Shown here: in pieces, positions 1 through 6,077 of the stretch | Layout: each line of letters begins with the position of its first letter | How positions within the stretch are numbered: the stretch's first letter is position 1 | Source of the DNA: Chloroflexota bacterium | GTDB taxonomy: Bacteria; Chloroflexota; Limnocylindria; Limnocylindrales; CSP1-4 | Direction of reading: 5' to 3' | Length of the DNA: 6,676 nucleotides | Assembly: GCA_021812735.1 (NCBI GenBank) | Contig: JAKAMV010000585.1 | Coordinates: 1-6,676, forward strand | Translations under genes and position numbers: made by a program | The notes under the pieces: model-generated | The model's database searches: none | Told to the model about the DNA's origin: nothing | The model's input: the letters and a program-made list of their open reading frames with translations, nothing else

Positions 1-928
1 TGGAGAACGGCGGGATGAACACGCCGACGTTGTCGCCCATCTTCTGCTGGAACTCGGCGATCTCCCAGGTGCCCTCCATGGTCATCGCCGCCTTGCCCGC
101 CTCGAACTGGGCGATCGAGTCGCTGTTCGAGAGGACGTCCTGGTTCGTGTAGCCCTGCTTGTAGAGCGAGACCCACTTCTCGAACTGAGCGGCAACGGCG
201 GGGTCAGTCCAGGGCAGCTGGCCGTCGTAGAGCTTCTTCCAATCCTGGGGCGACCACTTCATCATCAGGTAGCTGACGTCATACCACGGGTAGAAGCCGC
301 CACCCAGCGCCTGGCCACCCGTGCCGTAGACGAACGGAAGGATGCCCGCGGCCTTGAGCTTCTGGCACGCGGCAAAGAGCTCGTCCCAGGTCTTGGGGAA
401 GTTGTTCGGGTCGAGGCCGGCCTTTTGGAAGAGCGCCTTGTTGTAGAACCCGTTGTAGAACTGCACCTCGAGGGGCACGACCAGCACGCCCTTGTCGGGG
501 TTGAAGTCGATCGAGCTGTACTCGATCCCCTTGAGCTTCAGGAGGTCCGCCATCGGGACCAGGTTGTTGAGCGGCTGCAGGTAGCTCTTGTACTTGAGCG
601 CGAACAGCCCGGTCCACATGGTCGCCAAATCGGGGCCCGTCTTGGAAATGGCTGCGGCCTGCAACAGGTCGAAGTAGTTGTCGGCGGGCTGGCTGACGAT
701 GTTGATCTTGATCTCGGGATGGAGCGCCTCGAACGCCTTGACGAGGTTGGCGGTCGCGGTCGCGTTCGCCTCCGTCCCGTAGTTGTGCCACAGGGTGAGC
801 GTGGCGGGCGCCAGCGCTCCACCCGACCCACCCGCGGGCGCAGTCGCGCCGGCGGGGGTGGAAGTGCAGGCGGCGAGCATTGCGACAAGCACCGCCGCCA
901 CCACGAACGTCGGTTTGCGGTCCAGCAC
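1..928 (-). CDS. Sugar ABC transporter solute-binding lipoprotein, CUT1-like, C-terminus cut by the window edge
   Basis: Extracellular receptor that would capture a sugar or oligosaccharide and hand it to an ABC permease. The 309 visible residues start with a lipoprotein signal: short basic N-terminus (MLDRKP), hydrophobic stretch, and lipobox LAAC with the lipidated cysteine at residue 21, then a Ser/Thr/Pro/Gly/Ala-rich linker. The mature part opens with the strand TLTLWHNYG (about 44-52), followed by AFEALHPEIKINIV, GPDLATMW and KTWDELFAACQKLKAAGILP, all typical of family 1 binding proteins (SBP_bac_1). Later, AAMTMEGTWEIAEF is the usual ligand-pocket stretch. Family members are usually 400-450 residues, so roughly a quarter is missing to the left. 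The start is GTG at 928-926, with AAGGAG at 940-935 six bases upstream on the minus strand. It is transcribed away from the catabolic genes, so permease genes probably follow outside the window. The ligand cannot be named. The family call is secure; coupling to the neighbouring operon is inference from the divergent arrangement. Confidence 0.93.
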   Translation of the reverse strand, partial: MLDRKPTFVVAAVLVAMLAACTSTPAGATAPAGGSGGALAPATLTLWHNYGTEANATATANLVKAFEALHPEIKINIVSQPADNYFDLLQAAAISKTGPDLATMWTGLFALKYKSYLQPLNNLVPMADLLKLKGIEYSSIDFNPDKGVLVVPLEVQFYNGFYNKALFQKAGLDPNNFPKTWDELFAACQKLKAAGILPFVYGTGGQALGGGFYPWYDVSYLMMKWSPQDWKKLYDGQLPWTDPAVAAQFEKWVSLYKQGYTNQDVLSNSDSIAQFEAGKAAMTMEGTWEIAEFQQKMGDNVGVFIPPFS

Positions 929-1175
929 CGATGACTCCTTTGCGGCGTAGAGGTACGACTCGTCGAGGCGGAGCGGCGGCACGAGGCCGCGCCGGCGGGA
1001 CCACGGGACGCGGTACTGAGCGGTGTCGCCGTCGGACGCGGGCGCCGATGCCTCGGCCCTGTCCCTGCCCGCCCGCGCGGACAGGAGCGGCCAGCAGAGC
1101 AGTTCAGTCCGACCTCATAGGCATCCTCGCGTCCTGCGACCGGTGCGCGCACGGCCCGCCGCCGCGCACCCGGCC

Positions 1176-1198
1176 CACCACGCCGCGTCGGCGTGGTG
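1176..1198. repeat. Perfect inverted repeat, 10-bp arms with 3-base loop
   Basis: The arms CACCACGCCG (1176-1185) and CGGCGTGGTG (1189-1198) are exact reverse complements around the loop CGT. An outer pair, CCCGGC at 1169-1174 and GCCGGG at 1221-1226, could add a second stem. No T-run follows on either strand, so a standard intrinsic terminator is unlikely. It may be an operator for a dimeric regulator or a structure in the long leader of the leftward binding-protein transcript. The repeat is seen directly; any function is inference. Confidence 0.45.
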
Positions 1199-1322
1199 CC
1201 CCAATCTCCCCCGACGGCACGCCGGGCCACCGCCGTCACTCCTCTGGCACCCGGCCGTGGTCCCCCACGAACAGCTGCCCGCCGAGGAGCGTCTGCGTGC
1301 ATCCTGAACGTGCACATCTGTG

Positions 1323-1351
1323 ACACTAGCGCAACGAACTCCGCACGTCAA
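1323..1351 (-). promoter_or_regulatory. Candidate sigma70-type promoter reading left toward the binding-protein gene
   Basis: On the minus strand, TTGACG (1351-1346) is followed after 17 bases by TAGTGT (1328-1323), a fair match to -35 and -10 boxes with ideal spacing, in the AT-richer part of the spacer. Transcription would start near 1316, giving a leader of almost 390 bases before the GTG at 928. The long leader is a reason for caution, since a closer promoter could have been missed. The palindrome GTGATCAC lies just upstream, at 1363-1370. Confidence 0.38.
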
Positions 1352-1429
1352 TCCAAACATAAGTGATCACAATGGCCCCGTGCCCGCCCTCACTGGCAGC
1401 CCGTCCGGCACTGCTGGGGGCCTTCTGGT

Positions 1430-1457
1430 TTGACAAACGCAACACTATTGGTACGAT
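1430..1457 (+). promoter_or_regulatory. Sigma70-type promoter for the catabolic operon with overlapping palindrome
   Basis: A perfect -35 box TTGACA (1430-1435) is separated by 16 bases from TACGAT (1452-1457), a good -10 match, in an AT-rich island within otherwise very GC-rich DNA. Initiation is expected near 1464, about 70 bases before the aldolase start. The -35 box sits inside the perfect inverted repeat GTTTG-A-CAAAC (1428-1438), which could be a repressor or activator site. No regulator gene is present in the window to test this against. Confidence 0.58.
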
Positions 1458-1476
1458 GTCGAGCAGCAATCCGAAC

Positions 1477-1539
1477 ATGATTCAGCACGTCGCACGCCCT
1501 GAAGCGCGCGACCGAGGCGGGACGGAGGCAGCAGTGTGA
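1477..1539 (+). CDS. Possible 20-codon upstream mini-ORF coupled to the aldolase
   Basis: ATG at 1477 opens a 20-codon frame that starts MIQHVARPEA and ends at TGA 1537-1539. The stop overlaps the aldolase GTG (1536-1538) in a GTGA arrangement typical of translational coupling. An in-frame ATG exists at 1456, but it lies inside the predicted -10 box. No good ribosome site precedes either ATG. The peptide has no recognisable attenuator features such as codon runs. It may be a leader peptide that influences aldolase translation or a chance frame in GC-rich DNA. Confidence 0.22.
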   Translation: MIQHVARPEARDRGGTEAAV

Positions 1540-2366
1540 GTAGCGGCGCAGAGATCCGCTTGGCCCGGCTGTTCGACGGAGGCAGCAACAGCGTGGTCGT
1601 CGCGATCGACCACGGCCTCTACAACGGGCCGCGGCCCGGCTTCAACGACTTGCCACGGGCCGTCGGGAGCCTCGGTGCGGCGGACGCCATCCTCGTCAGT
1701 CCCGGTATGGCACCTCACGTGCGCGACGTGTTCGCGCGCCGCGGCGCCCCGGCCATGATGGTGCGGCTGAACTGGGGTACGCAGTACGCGACCCAGTGGA
1801 ACTACCACGAAAGCCGCAGCGTGCCGGTGCTCTCGGCTGCCGAGGCGGTCGCGCTCGGCGCCGACATCGTGTTGGTCGGGATGTCGATCATGACCGGCTC
1901 CGAGGCCGTCGACGCCGAGAACGTCGAGGTCGTCGCGCGGGCCGTCAGCCAGAAACGCGTCGCGGGCGTGCCGATCGTCGGGGAGGTCTACCCGGCAGGC
2001 CACGAGGACCTCCCGCCCGACGAGCGCCACGAACAGATCGCGATCGGTTGTCGCATCGTCGCCGAACTGGGCGTCGATCTCGTCAAGACGTTCTACACCG
2101 GCGAGCGGTTCGCCGAGATCGTGGCCGCCACGCCCGTGCCGGTCTTGGCGCTCGGCTCGCGGAAGCTGCCGCGCGAGCGCGACGCGCTGGAGCTCGCGGC
2201 AGCGGCCACGCGCGCCGGAGCTCGCGGCGTCGTCTTCGGCCGGAACGTGCTCCAGGCCCGCGACCCCGGGCGCTTCCTGCTGGCGCTGCGGGCGGTCGTG
2301 AAGGACGGGATCGCGCCCGCCGAAGCCGCCGTACGCAACGGCATTCCGGAGGCGATCCCGGCCTGA
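1536..2366 (+). CDS. DhnA/LsrF-type class I (Schiff-base) aldolase
   Basis: A 276-residue TIM-barrel aldolase of the DeoC/FbaB/LacD superfamily, DhnA branch, the group that includes archaeal class I fructose-bisphosphate aldolase, LsrF and ADH synthase. Motifs in order: VVVAIDHG with Asp25-His26; GEVYPAG with Tyr152, matching the catalytic tyrosine of the family; DLVKTFYTG with Lys184 as the Schiff-base lysine; ALGSRK with Lys210 at the phosphate-site turn; and GRNVLQARDP (235-244), the family's C-terminal signature. Length is normal. The GTG start at 1536 has GGAGG at 1524-1528, seven bases upstream. The stop TGA shares its last base with the ATG of the kinase, so the two are probably translationally coupled. 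By context it would cleave a ketose phosphate into dihydroxyacetone phosphate and an aldehyde. An LsrF-like thiolase role is also possible, because LsrF works downstream of the FGGY kinase LsrK. The family is clear; the substrate is unknown. Confidence 0.9.
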   Translation: MSSGAEIRLARLFDGGSNSVVVAIDHGLYNGPRPGFNDLPRAVGSLGAADAILVSPGMAPHVRDVFARRGAPAMMVRLNWGTQYATQWNYHESRSVPVLSAAEAVALGADIVLVGMSIMTGSEAVDAENVEVVARAVSQKRVAGVPIVGEVYPAGHEDLPPDERHEQIAIGCRIVAELGVDLVKTFYTGERFAEIVAATPVPVLALGSRKLPRERDALELAAAATRAGARGVVFGRNVLQARDPGRFLLALRAVVKDGIAPAEAAVRNGIPEAIPA

Positions 2367-3907
2367 TGGGCGTGCTGCTCGGGATCGACGCCGGGACCAC
2401 CTCGCTCAAGGCGGGTCTGTTCGACGAGGCTGGTCGACAGCTGGCCACCGCGGGCGAAGAGTACGCGCTGCAGACGCCCGAACCGGTGCGGGCCGAAGTC
2501 GATCCGGAGGTCTACTGGAACGCCCTCGTGGCCGCAGTGCGGCGGGTGGTCGCGGACGCGGGCGTGCCGGCAGCGCAGGTTGCGGCGTTGGCGATCTCCA
2601 GCCAGGGCGAAACCGTGATCCCGGTCTCGAGGACCGGCGCGCCGCTCGCCCCGGCCATCGTCTGGCTCGACAATCGCGCGTCGGACGAGGCGCACGAACT
2701 GGCGGCACGCTTCGACCGCGCGACGGTGTATGCGACGACCGGGGTACCAGCCATCGTCCCGACCTGGACGGCGTGCAAGCTGCTCTGGTGGAAGCGACAC
2801 GATCCGGCCCTCTACCGGGGCGCGGCACGGTTCCTGCTCGTCGAGGATTTCCTCCTCCACCGCCTCACCGGCCGTTTCGTGACGGAAGGCGGCGTGCAGT
2901 GCACCTCGCTCCTGTACGACATCGTGCACCAGACGTGGTGGCAGCCGATGCTCGACCTGCTGGAGCTGACCCCAGCCCGGCTGGGAGAGCTAGCGGCCCC
3001 TGGGGCGACGGTCGGTACGCTGCGACGTGAGGCGGCCGAGGCGCTCGGGCTCCCGAGCAGCGTGCGCGTCGTGGCGGGCGGGATGGACCAGGGGGCCGGG
3101 GCCGTGGGCGTCGGCAACGTGGCACCCGGCATCGTCTCGGAGAGCACCGGCGGGGCACTGACGCTGCAGGCGTCGATCGACCGGCACGGCGCGGACCCCA
3201 CCGGCGCGACCCCTGTCTACGTCCACTCGGCGCCCGGCCGGTACCTGTACTGCCCGGTCTGCCCGACCGGTGGCATGGCGCTGACCTGGTTCCGCGACCG
3301 CTTCGGGGAGCCGGAGGTTGCCCGCGCCGCCGCGGAGGGCCGCAGCGCGTACGACCTGCTGACGGAGCTGGCGCTGAACGCACCCCCGGGATCGGACGGC
3401 CTCACGATGCTGCCGCACCTGTCGGGCGCGTTCAGCCCGGAGTACGAACCGCGGGCCCGCGGCGTCTTCTTCGGGTTCACCCTCGGGCACGGACGCGAGC
3501 ATTTCGTGCGGGCCATCCTCGAGGCGGTCGCCTTCATGCTGCGGCGGAACCTCGAGCTGCTCCACGACGCCGGGGCCGTAGCCCACGAGGTCCGCTCCCA
3601 CGGCGGAGGAGCGCGCAGCGCCGTCTGGAACCAGATCAAGGCCGACGTGTGCGGGCTGCCGGTGGTCACCCTCGACGGGAGCGAAGCGGCGATCCGGGGC
3701 GACGCGATGCTGGCCGGCGTGGCGTCGGGCGCCTTTGCCGATCTCGACGAAGCCTGCCGGCTCGCAGTCCGCCCGCGCGCCCTCTTCGAGCCGGACGCCG
3801 CCACGCACGCCGCGTACGAGACAGCGTACCGGCGCTACATCGATCTCTTCGAGACCGTCCGGCCGCTCTTCCGGTGGCCCGGAGAAGCGGCGGCGGACGG
3901 CGTCTGA
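2366..3907 (+). CDS. FGGY-family carbohydrate kinase
   Basis: A 513-residue cytoplasmic sugar or polyol kinase that would phosphorylate the ketose made by the isomerase, using ATP. The N-terminal FGGY domain begins with the phosphate loop LLGIDAGTTSLKAGLFD (4-20), followed by LAISSQGE and IVWLDNRAS (98-106). The C-terminal domain starts around 235 with GGMDQGAGAVG, where Asp241 is the expected catalytic base. SESTGGALTL is the second phosphate loop and GGGARSAVWNQIKADVCGLPV (413-433) the adenosine site. Length is as usual for xylulokinase-like proteins. Two spots are unusual: LSGAFSPEYEP (352-362) where many relatives have SGERTP, and IRGDAMLAG (443-451) where G-A is more common than G-D. The start is the ATG at 2366, overlapping the aldolase stop by one base; the open frame further upstream lies inside the aldolase gene and is a shadow. 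Xylulose-, fuculose-, rhamnulose- or LsrK-like specificity cannot be distinguished here. Confidence 0.95.
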   Translation: MGVLLGIDAGTTSLKAGLFDEAGRQLATAGEEYALQTPEPVRAEVDPEVYWNALVAAVRRVVADAGVPAAQVAALAISSQGETVIPVSRTGAPLAPAIVWLDNRASDEAHELAARFDRATVYATTGVPAIVPTWTACKLLWWKRHDPALYRGAARFLLVEDFLLHRLTGRFVTEGGVQCTSLLYDIVHQTWWQPMLDLLELTPARLGELAAPGATVGTLRREAAEALGLPSSVRVVAGGMDQGAGAVGVGNVAPGIVSESTGGALTLQASIDRHGADPTGATPVYVHSAPGRYLYCPVCPTGGMALTWFRDRFGEPEVARAAAEGRSAYDLLTELALNAPPGSDGLTMLPHLSGAFSPEYEPRARGVFFGFTLGHGREHFVRAILEAVAFMLRRNLELLHDAGAVAHEVRSHGGGARSAVWNQIKADVCGLPVVTLDGSEAAIRGDAMLAGVASGAFADLDEACRLAVRPRALFEPDAATHAAYETAYRRYIDLFETVRPLFRWPGEAAADGV

Positions 3908-3941
3908 CACATGGTACGGAACCGGCCATCGGCCGAACTGC

Positions 3942-3949
3942 GGGGAGGG
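3942..3949 (+). promoter_or_regulatory. Strong ribosome binding site deciding the isomerase start
   Basis: GGGGAGGG contains GGAGG (3944-3948) seven bases before GTG 3956. The alternative ATG at 3911 has no purine-rich site in the kinase tail before it. This supports the shorter, 462-residue isomerase. Confidence 0.75.
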
Positions 3950-3955
3950 TCTCAC

Positions 3956-5344
3956 GTGGCGACGAAGGCGAAGATCGGTGTCCTCGTGATGGCGCTGCTG
4001 GAGGACGCCTACAACAAGACCGCGCACATGCGCCCGGCGGCGACCGAGGCCGCCGCGCGGATCGCGCGGGCGCTCGGCGAGTATGGGGAGGTCGTCCATG
4101 CCGGCCTCGTCGAGGAGGAGCACCAAGCCGCCGCCGCGGCCCGACTCTTCAACGCCGAGGATGTCGACATCATCGTCGCGGTGGAGCTCGCGTACACGAA
4201 GGGCGTCGTGCCGGCGCGGTGCTTCCTCGACACGACCGCGCCGGTCCTGGTCTGGAACACGCAGCAGATCGCGCGGCTCGGCGAATCGGACGGCTTCGAT
4301 GTCGTCATGCTGAACTCCGGCATGGCGGGCATGCCCGAACTGACCGCGGTCCTGATCCGCACCGGCCGCGACTTCGCGCTCGTCACGTCTCGCTTCGAAG
4401 ACCCGGACGGACGGCGGAAGATCCGGCAAGTGATCCAGGCGGCGGCGGTCCGTCGGCGGCTGCGGACCGCGAAGGTCGGCCTGGTGGGACATCCGTTCGA
4501 GGGTATGACCGACCTCATGTTCGACCAGCTCTCGATGCGTCAGTCGGTCGGCCCGGTGGTGTGGCCGGTCGAGCCGGAGGCGATCGCCGTCCGTTACGGC
4601 GAGATCCCGCAGCACGAGGTGGAGGCGCTCGTCGCCGCGGAGCGCGCCCGCTACCGGGTAGAGATGGACCAGAGCCTCTTCGAGCGCTCGGCGCGCCTGG
4701 CTCTGGCGCTGGAGTCGGTGGCGCGCGAACAGCGGCTGGACGCCTTCACCGCCTTCGACCAGGTCTGGCTGAGCGACCCGCGGGTCGGGGTCATCCCTTC
4801 CTACGGTACGGGCCGCCTCTGTGAGGTCGGCATCCCGGCGGCACCAGAGGGCGATGTCGCAACCGCCGTCGCACAGCTCGCCCTGCAAGAGCTGGCGGGT
4901 CAGGCCACCACGCTCGAGAACTACGTCATCGACTTCGAGAACAACGCGGTGATGTTCTCGCACGACGGCCACGGCAACCCCGCCTTGGCGACGCCCGGCG
5001 GCGTGGCCGTGAAGCACTCGATCTACTACCAGGGCGTGCATGGCTTCGGGGCGGGCTTCGAGTTCGCCTACGAGCCGGGACCCATCACGAACCTGGCGCT
5101 CGTGACCGTCGGCGCCGGCAGGTGGCGGTTCGTGATCTCGGAAGGCGAGCTGCTGCCGTTCCCGCCGCGGCCCATCTCGGCCCCGCAGACGCTCTTCCGA
5201 CACGACGCCCTGCCAGTGGACCAGTGGTGCAACGCCTGGCTCCGCGCCGGCGCGACCCACCACATGGGCGCGGCGCGGGGTCGCTGGACGCCACAACTCC
5301 TCGAACTCGCGCGCATGCTCGACATCGAGGCCGTGGTCGTCTGA
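3956..5344 (+). CDS. L-arabinose/L-fucose isomerase-family sugar isomerase
   Basis: A 462-residue metal-dependent aldose-ketose isomerase of the AraA/FucI fold. The N-terminal Rossmann-like part (IGVLVMALLEDAYNKTAHMRP, VDIIVAVELAYTKG, APVLVWNTQQI) resembles the substrate-binding domains of the family. The C-terminal part keeps the expected Mn-site residues by comparison with AraA: Glu298 in APEGDVATA (AraA EGDWKTA), Glu321 in LENYVIDFE (AraA MEDYTYH), His336 in FSHDGHGNP (AraA AHMLEVCP) and His435 in AGATHHMGA (AraA GGTHH). GTG at 3956 is preferred because GGGGAGGG at 3942-3949 is well placed. An in-frame ATG at 3911 would add 15 residues but has no ribosome site and directly follows the kinase stop. 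It would produce the ketose for the kinase. The aldose is not determinable: L-arabinose, L- or D-fucose-like, or another sugar. The C-terminal half is closer to AraA than to FucI. It lies 48 bases after the kinase, in the same operon. Confidence 0.9.
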   Translation: MATKAKIGVLVMALLEDAYNKTAHMRPAATEAAARIARALGEYGEVVHAGLVEEEHQAAAAARLFNAEDVDIIVAVELAYTKGVVPARCFLDTTAPVLVWNTQQIARLGESDGFDVVMLNSGMAGMPELTAVLIRTGRDFALVTSRFEDPDGRRKIRQVIQAAAVRRRLRTAKVGLVGHPFEGMTDLMFDQLSMRQSVGPVVWPVEPEAIAVRYGEIPQHEVEALVAAERARYRVEMDQSLFERSARLALALESVAREQRLDAFTAFDQVWLSDPRVGVIPSYGTGRLCEVGIPAAPEGDVATAVAQLALQELAGQATTLENYVIDFENNAVMFSHDGHGNPALATPGGVAVKHSIYYQGVHGFGAGFEFAYEPGPITNLALVTVGAGRWRFVISEGELLPFPPRPISAPQTLFRHDALPVDQWCNAWLRAGATHHMGAARGRWTPQLLELARMLDIEAVVV

Positions 5345-5357
5345 TGCAGGGCCGACG

Positions 5358-6062
5358 GTGTACCGCGGGCTTCGCATAACGCCGCCGTTCTTCGAGATCG
5401 GCCCCAAGGCGTACCTGTACGGCCGGGACCTGCTCGAGCTTGCCCGCAGAGCTGACGTCCTGAGTCGGATCTACGACGTGCAGATCATCATCACGCCACA
5501 GTGCGTGGACATCCCGCTCGTCGCCGGGCACGTCGAACGTCTGCTGGTCTTCGCACAGCACATGGACCCTCTGGAGCCCGGCCGGGGCGTCGGGTCGATC
5601 TTGCCCGAAGCGGTGCACGCGGCCGGGGCGGTGGGTGTGCTCCTCAACCACGTCGAGCGACGCATCGACCGAGCGACCTTGGCCCACACCATGCGGCGGG
5701 CCGACGAGGTCGGCCTCGCCACGATGGTCTGTGCCGACGACGCACAAGATGCGGTTTCGGTTGCGCAGCTGGCGCCGAACGTGATCATCGTCGAGGCTCC
5801 CGTGCTGATCGCTGGCGGACGACGCAACAGCAGCGAGCGCCAGGCCATCGCGGAGACGAACGAGGCGATCTGGCGTGTGAACCCGGACATCCGAGTGCTG
5901 CACGGTGCGGGCATCACGGGGGCCCAAGACGTGTACGACGTCATCGCGGCCGGAGCAGAGGGAACAGGCTCGAGCAGCGCAATCTTCACGGCCAGCGACC
6001 CACAGGCCAGGCTCGAGGAGATGATCCAAGCTGTGCGCGAAGCCTGGAACGCGACGCACTAA
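5358..6062 (+). CDS. Triosephosphate-isomerase-like protein (short archaeal-type), divergent active-site loops
   Basis: A 234-residue TIM-family barrel, in the short size class seen in archaea. Family landmarks: AQHMDPLEPGRGVGSILPEAVHAAG (66-90), LLNHVERR (95-102) with catalytic His98, VEAPVLIAGG (145-154) with catalytic Glu146, HGAGITGAQDV (182-192), and AEGTGSSSAI, the C-terminal phosphate-binding turn. Lys17 in FFEIGPKAYLYG takes the place of the active-site lysine. Deviations from ordinary TIMs: the Asn-X-Lys motif reads Gly-Pro-Lys, the Ser after the catalytic His is Val99, and loop 6 is changed from a PPELIGTG-like sequence to APVLIAGG. In context it could convert dihydroxyacetone phosphate to glyceraldehyde 3-phosphate. 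The changes equally allow a different phosphorylated ketose, as in TIM-like erythrulose-phosphate isomerases. The start is GTG at 5358, with weak AGGG at 5348-5351. An ATG at 5344 overlapping the previous stop is out of frame. Confidence 0.85.
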   Translation: MYRGLRITPPFFEIGPKAYLYGRDLLELARRADVLSRIYDVQIIITPQCVDIPLVAGHVERLLVFAQHMDPLEPGRGVGSILPEAVHAAGAVGVLLNHVERRIDRATLAHTMRRADEVGLATMVCADDAQDAVSVAQLAPNVIIVEAPVLIAGGRRNSSERQAIAETNEAIWRVNPDIRVLHGAGITGAQDVYDVIAAGAEGTGSSSAIFTASDPQARLEEMIQAVREAWNATH

Positions 6063-6077
6063 GTAGGGGTAGGCAAC

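Larger units (their letters stand above)
929..1429. other. Divergent intergenic control region without a supported long gene
   Basis: About 500 bases between the binding-protein start and the rightward promoter. Open frames here translate to Arg/Pro/Ala-rich low-complexity peptides with no recognisable motif or good ribosome site, as expected of GC-rich non-coding DNA. Composition changes within it: 941-1310 is very GC-rich and holds inverted repeats, including 1058-1064 with 1079-1085 (CCTGTCC/GGACAGG) and the hairpin at 1176-1198. The stretch 1310-1375 is clearly more AT-rich and carries a leftward promoter candidate and the perfect palindrome GTGATCAC at 1363-1370, a possible regulator half-site pair. 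No tRNA, known riboswitch or CRISPR pattern was recognised. If the leftward promoter is real, the binding-protein mRNA has a leader of almost 390 bases. Confidence 0.6.

Noticed and set aside
1107..1127. Six-codon minus-strand mini-ORF (MPMRSD) in the long leader
   Set aside because: Too short and without special codon content to separate from chance.
880..1323. Plus-strand frames in the intergenic region (147 and 94 codons)
   Set aside because: Pro/Arg-rich translations, no ribosome site, one overlapping the binding-protein signal peptide region.
538..1326. Minus-strand frame overlapping the binding-protein N-terminus
   Set aside because: Wrong frame; the binding-protein frame, with lipobox and ribosome site, is clearly the coding one.
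1796..2365. Upstream extension of the kinase reading frame inside the aldolase gene
   Set aside because: The extension is Arg-rich low-complexity sequence; the FGGY phosphate loop begins right after the ATG at 2366.
1536..3907. Reading the cluster as an AI-2 (lsr) system
   Set aside because: Only the aldolase and kinase families fit. The binding protein is CUT1-like, LsrG and LsrR are absent, and a sugar isomerase is present.
3649..4824. 391-codon plus-strand frame bridging kinase and isomerase
   Set aside because: Out of frame with both enzymes, Arg/Gly/Pro-rich and without motifs.
2990..5407. 805-codon open frame on the minus strand across kinase and isomerase genes
   Set aside because: Antisense shadow created by high GC at third codon positions. 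The peptide is rich in Arg, Asp, Glu and His with no family motif, while the plus strand there encodes two clear enzymes.
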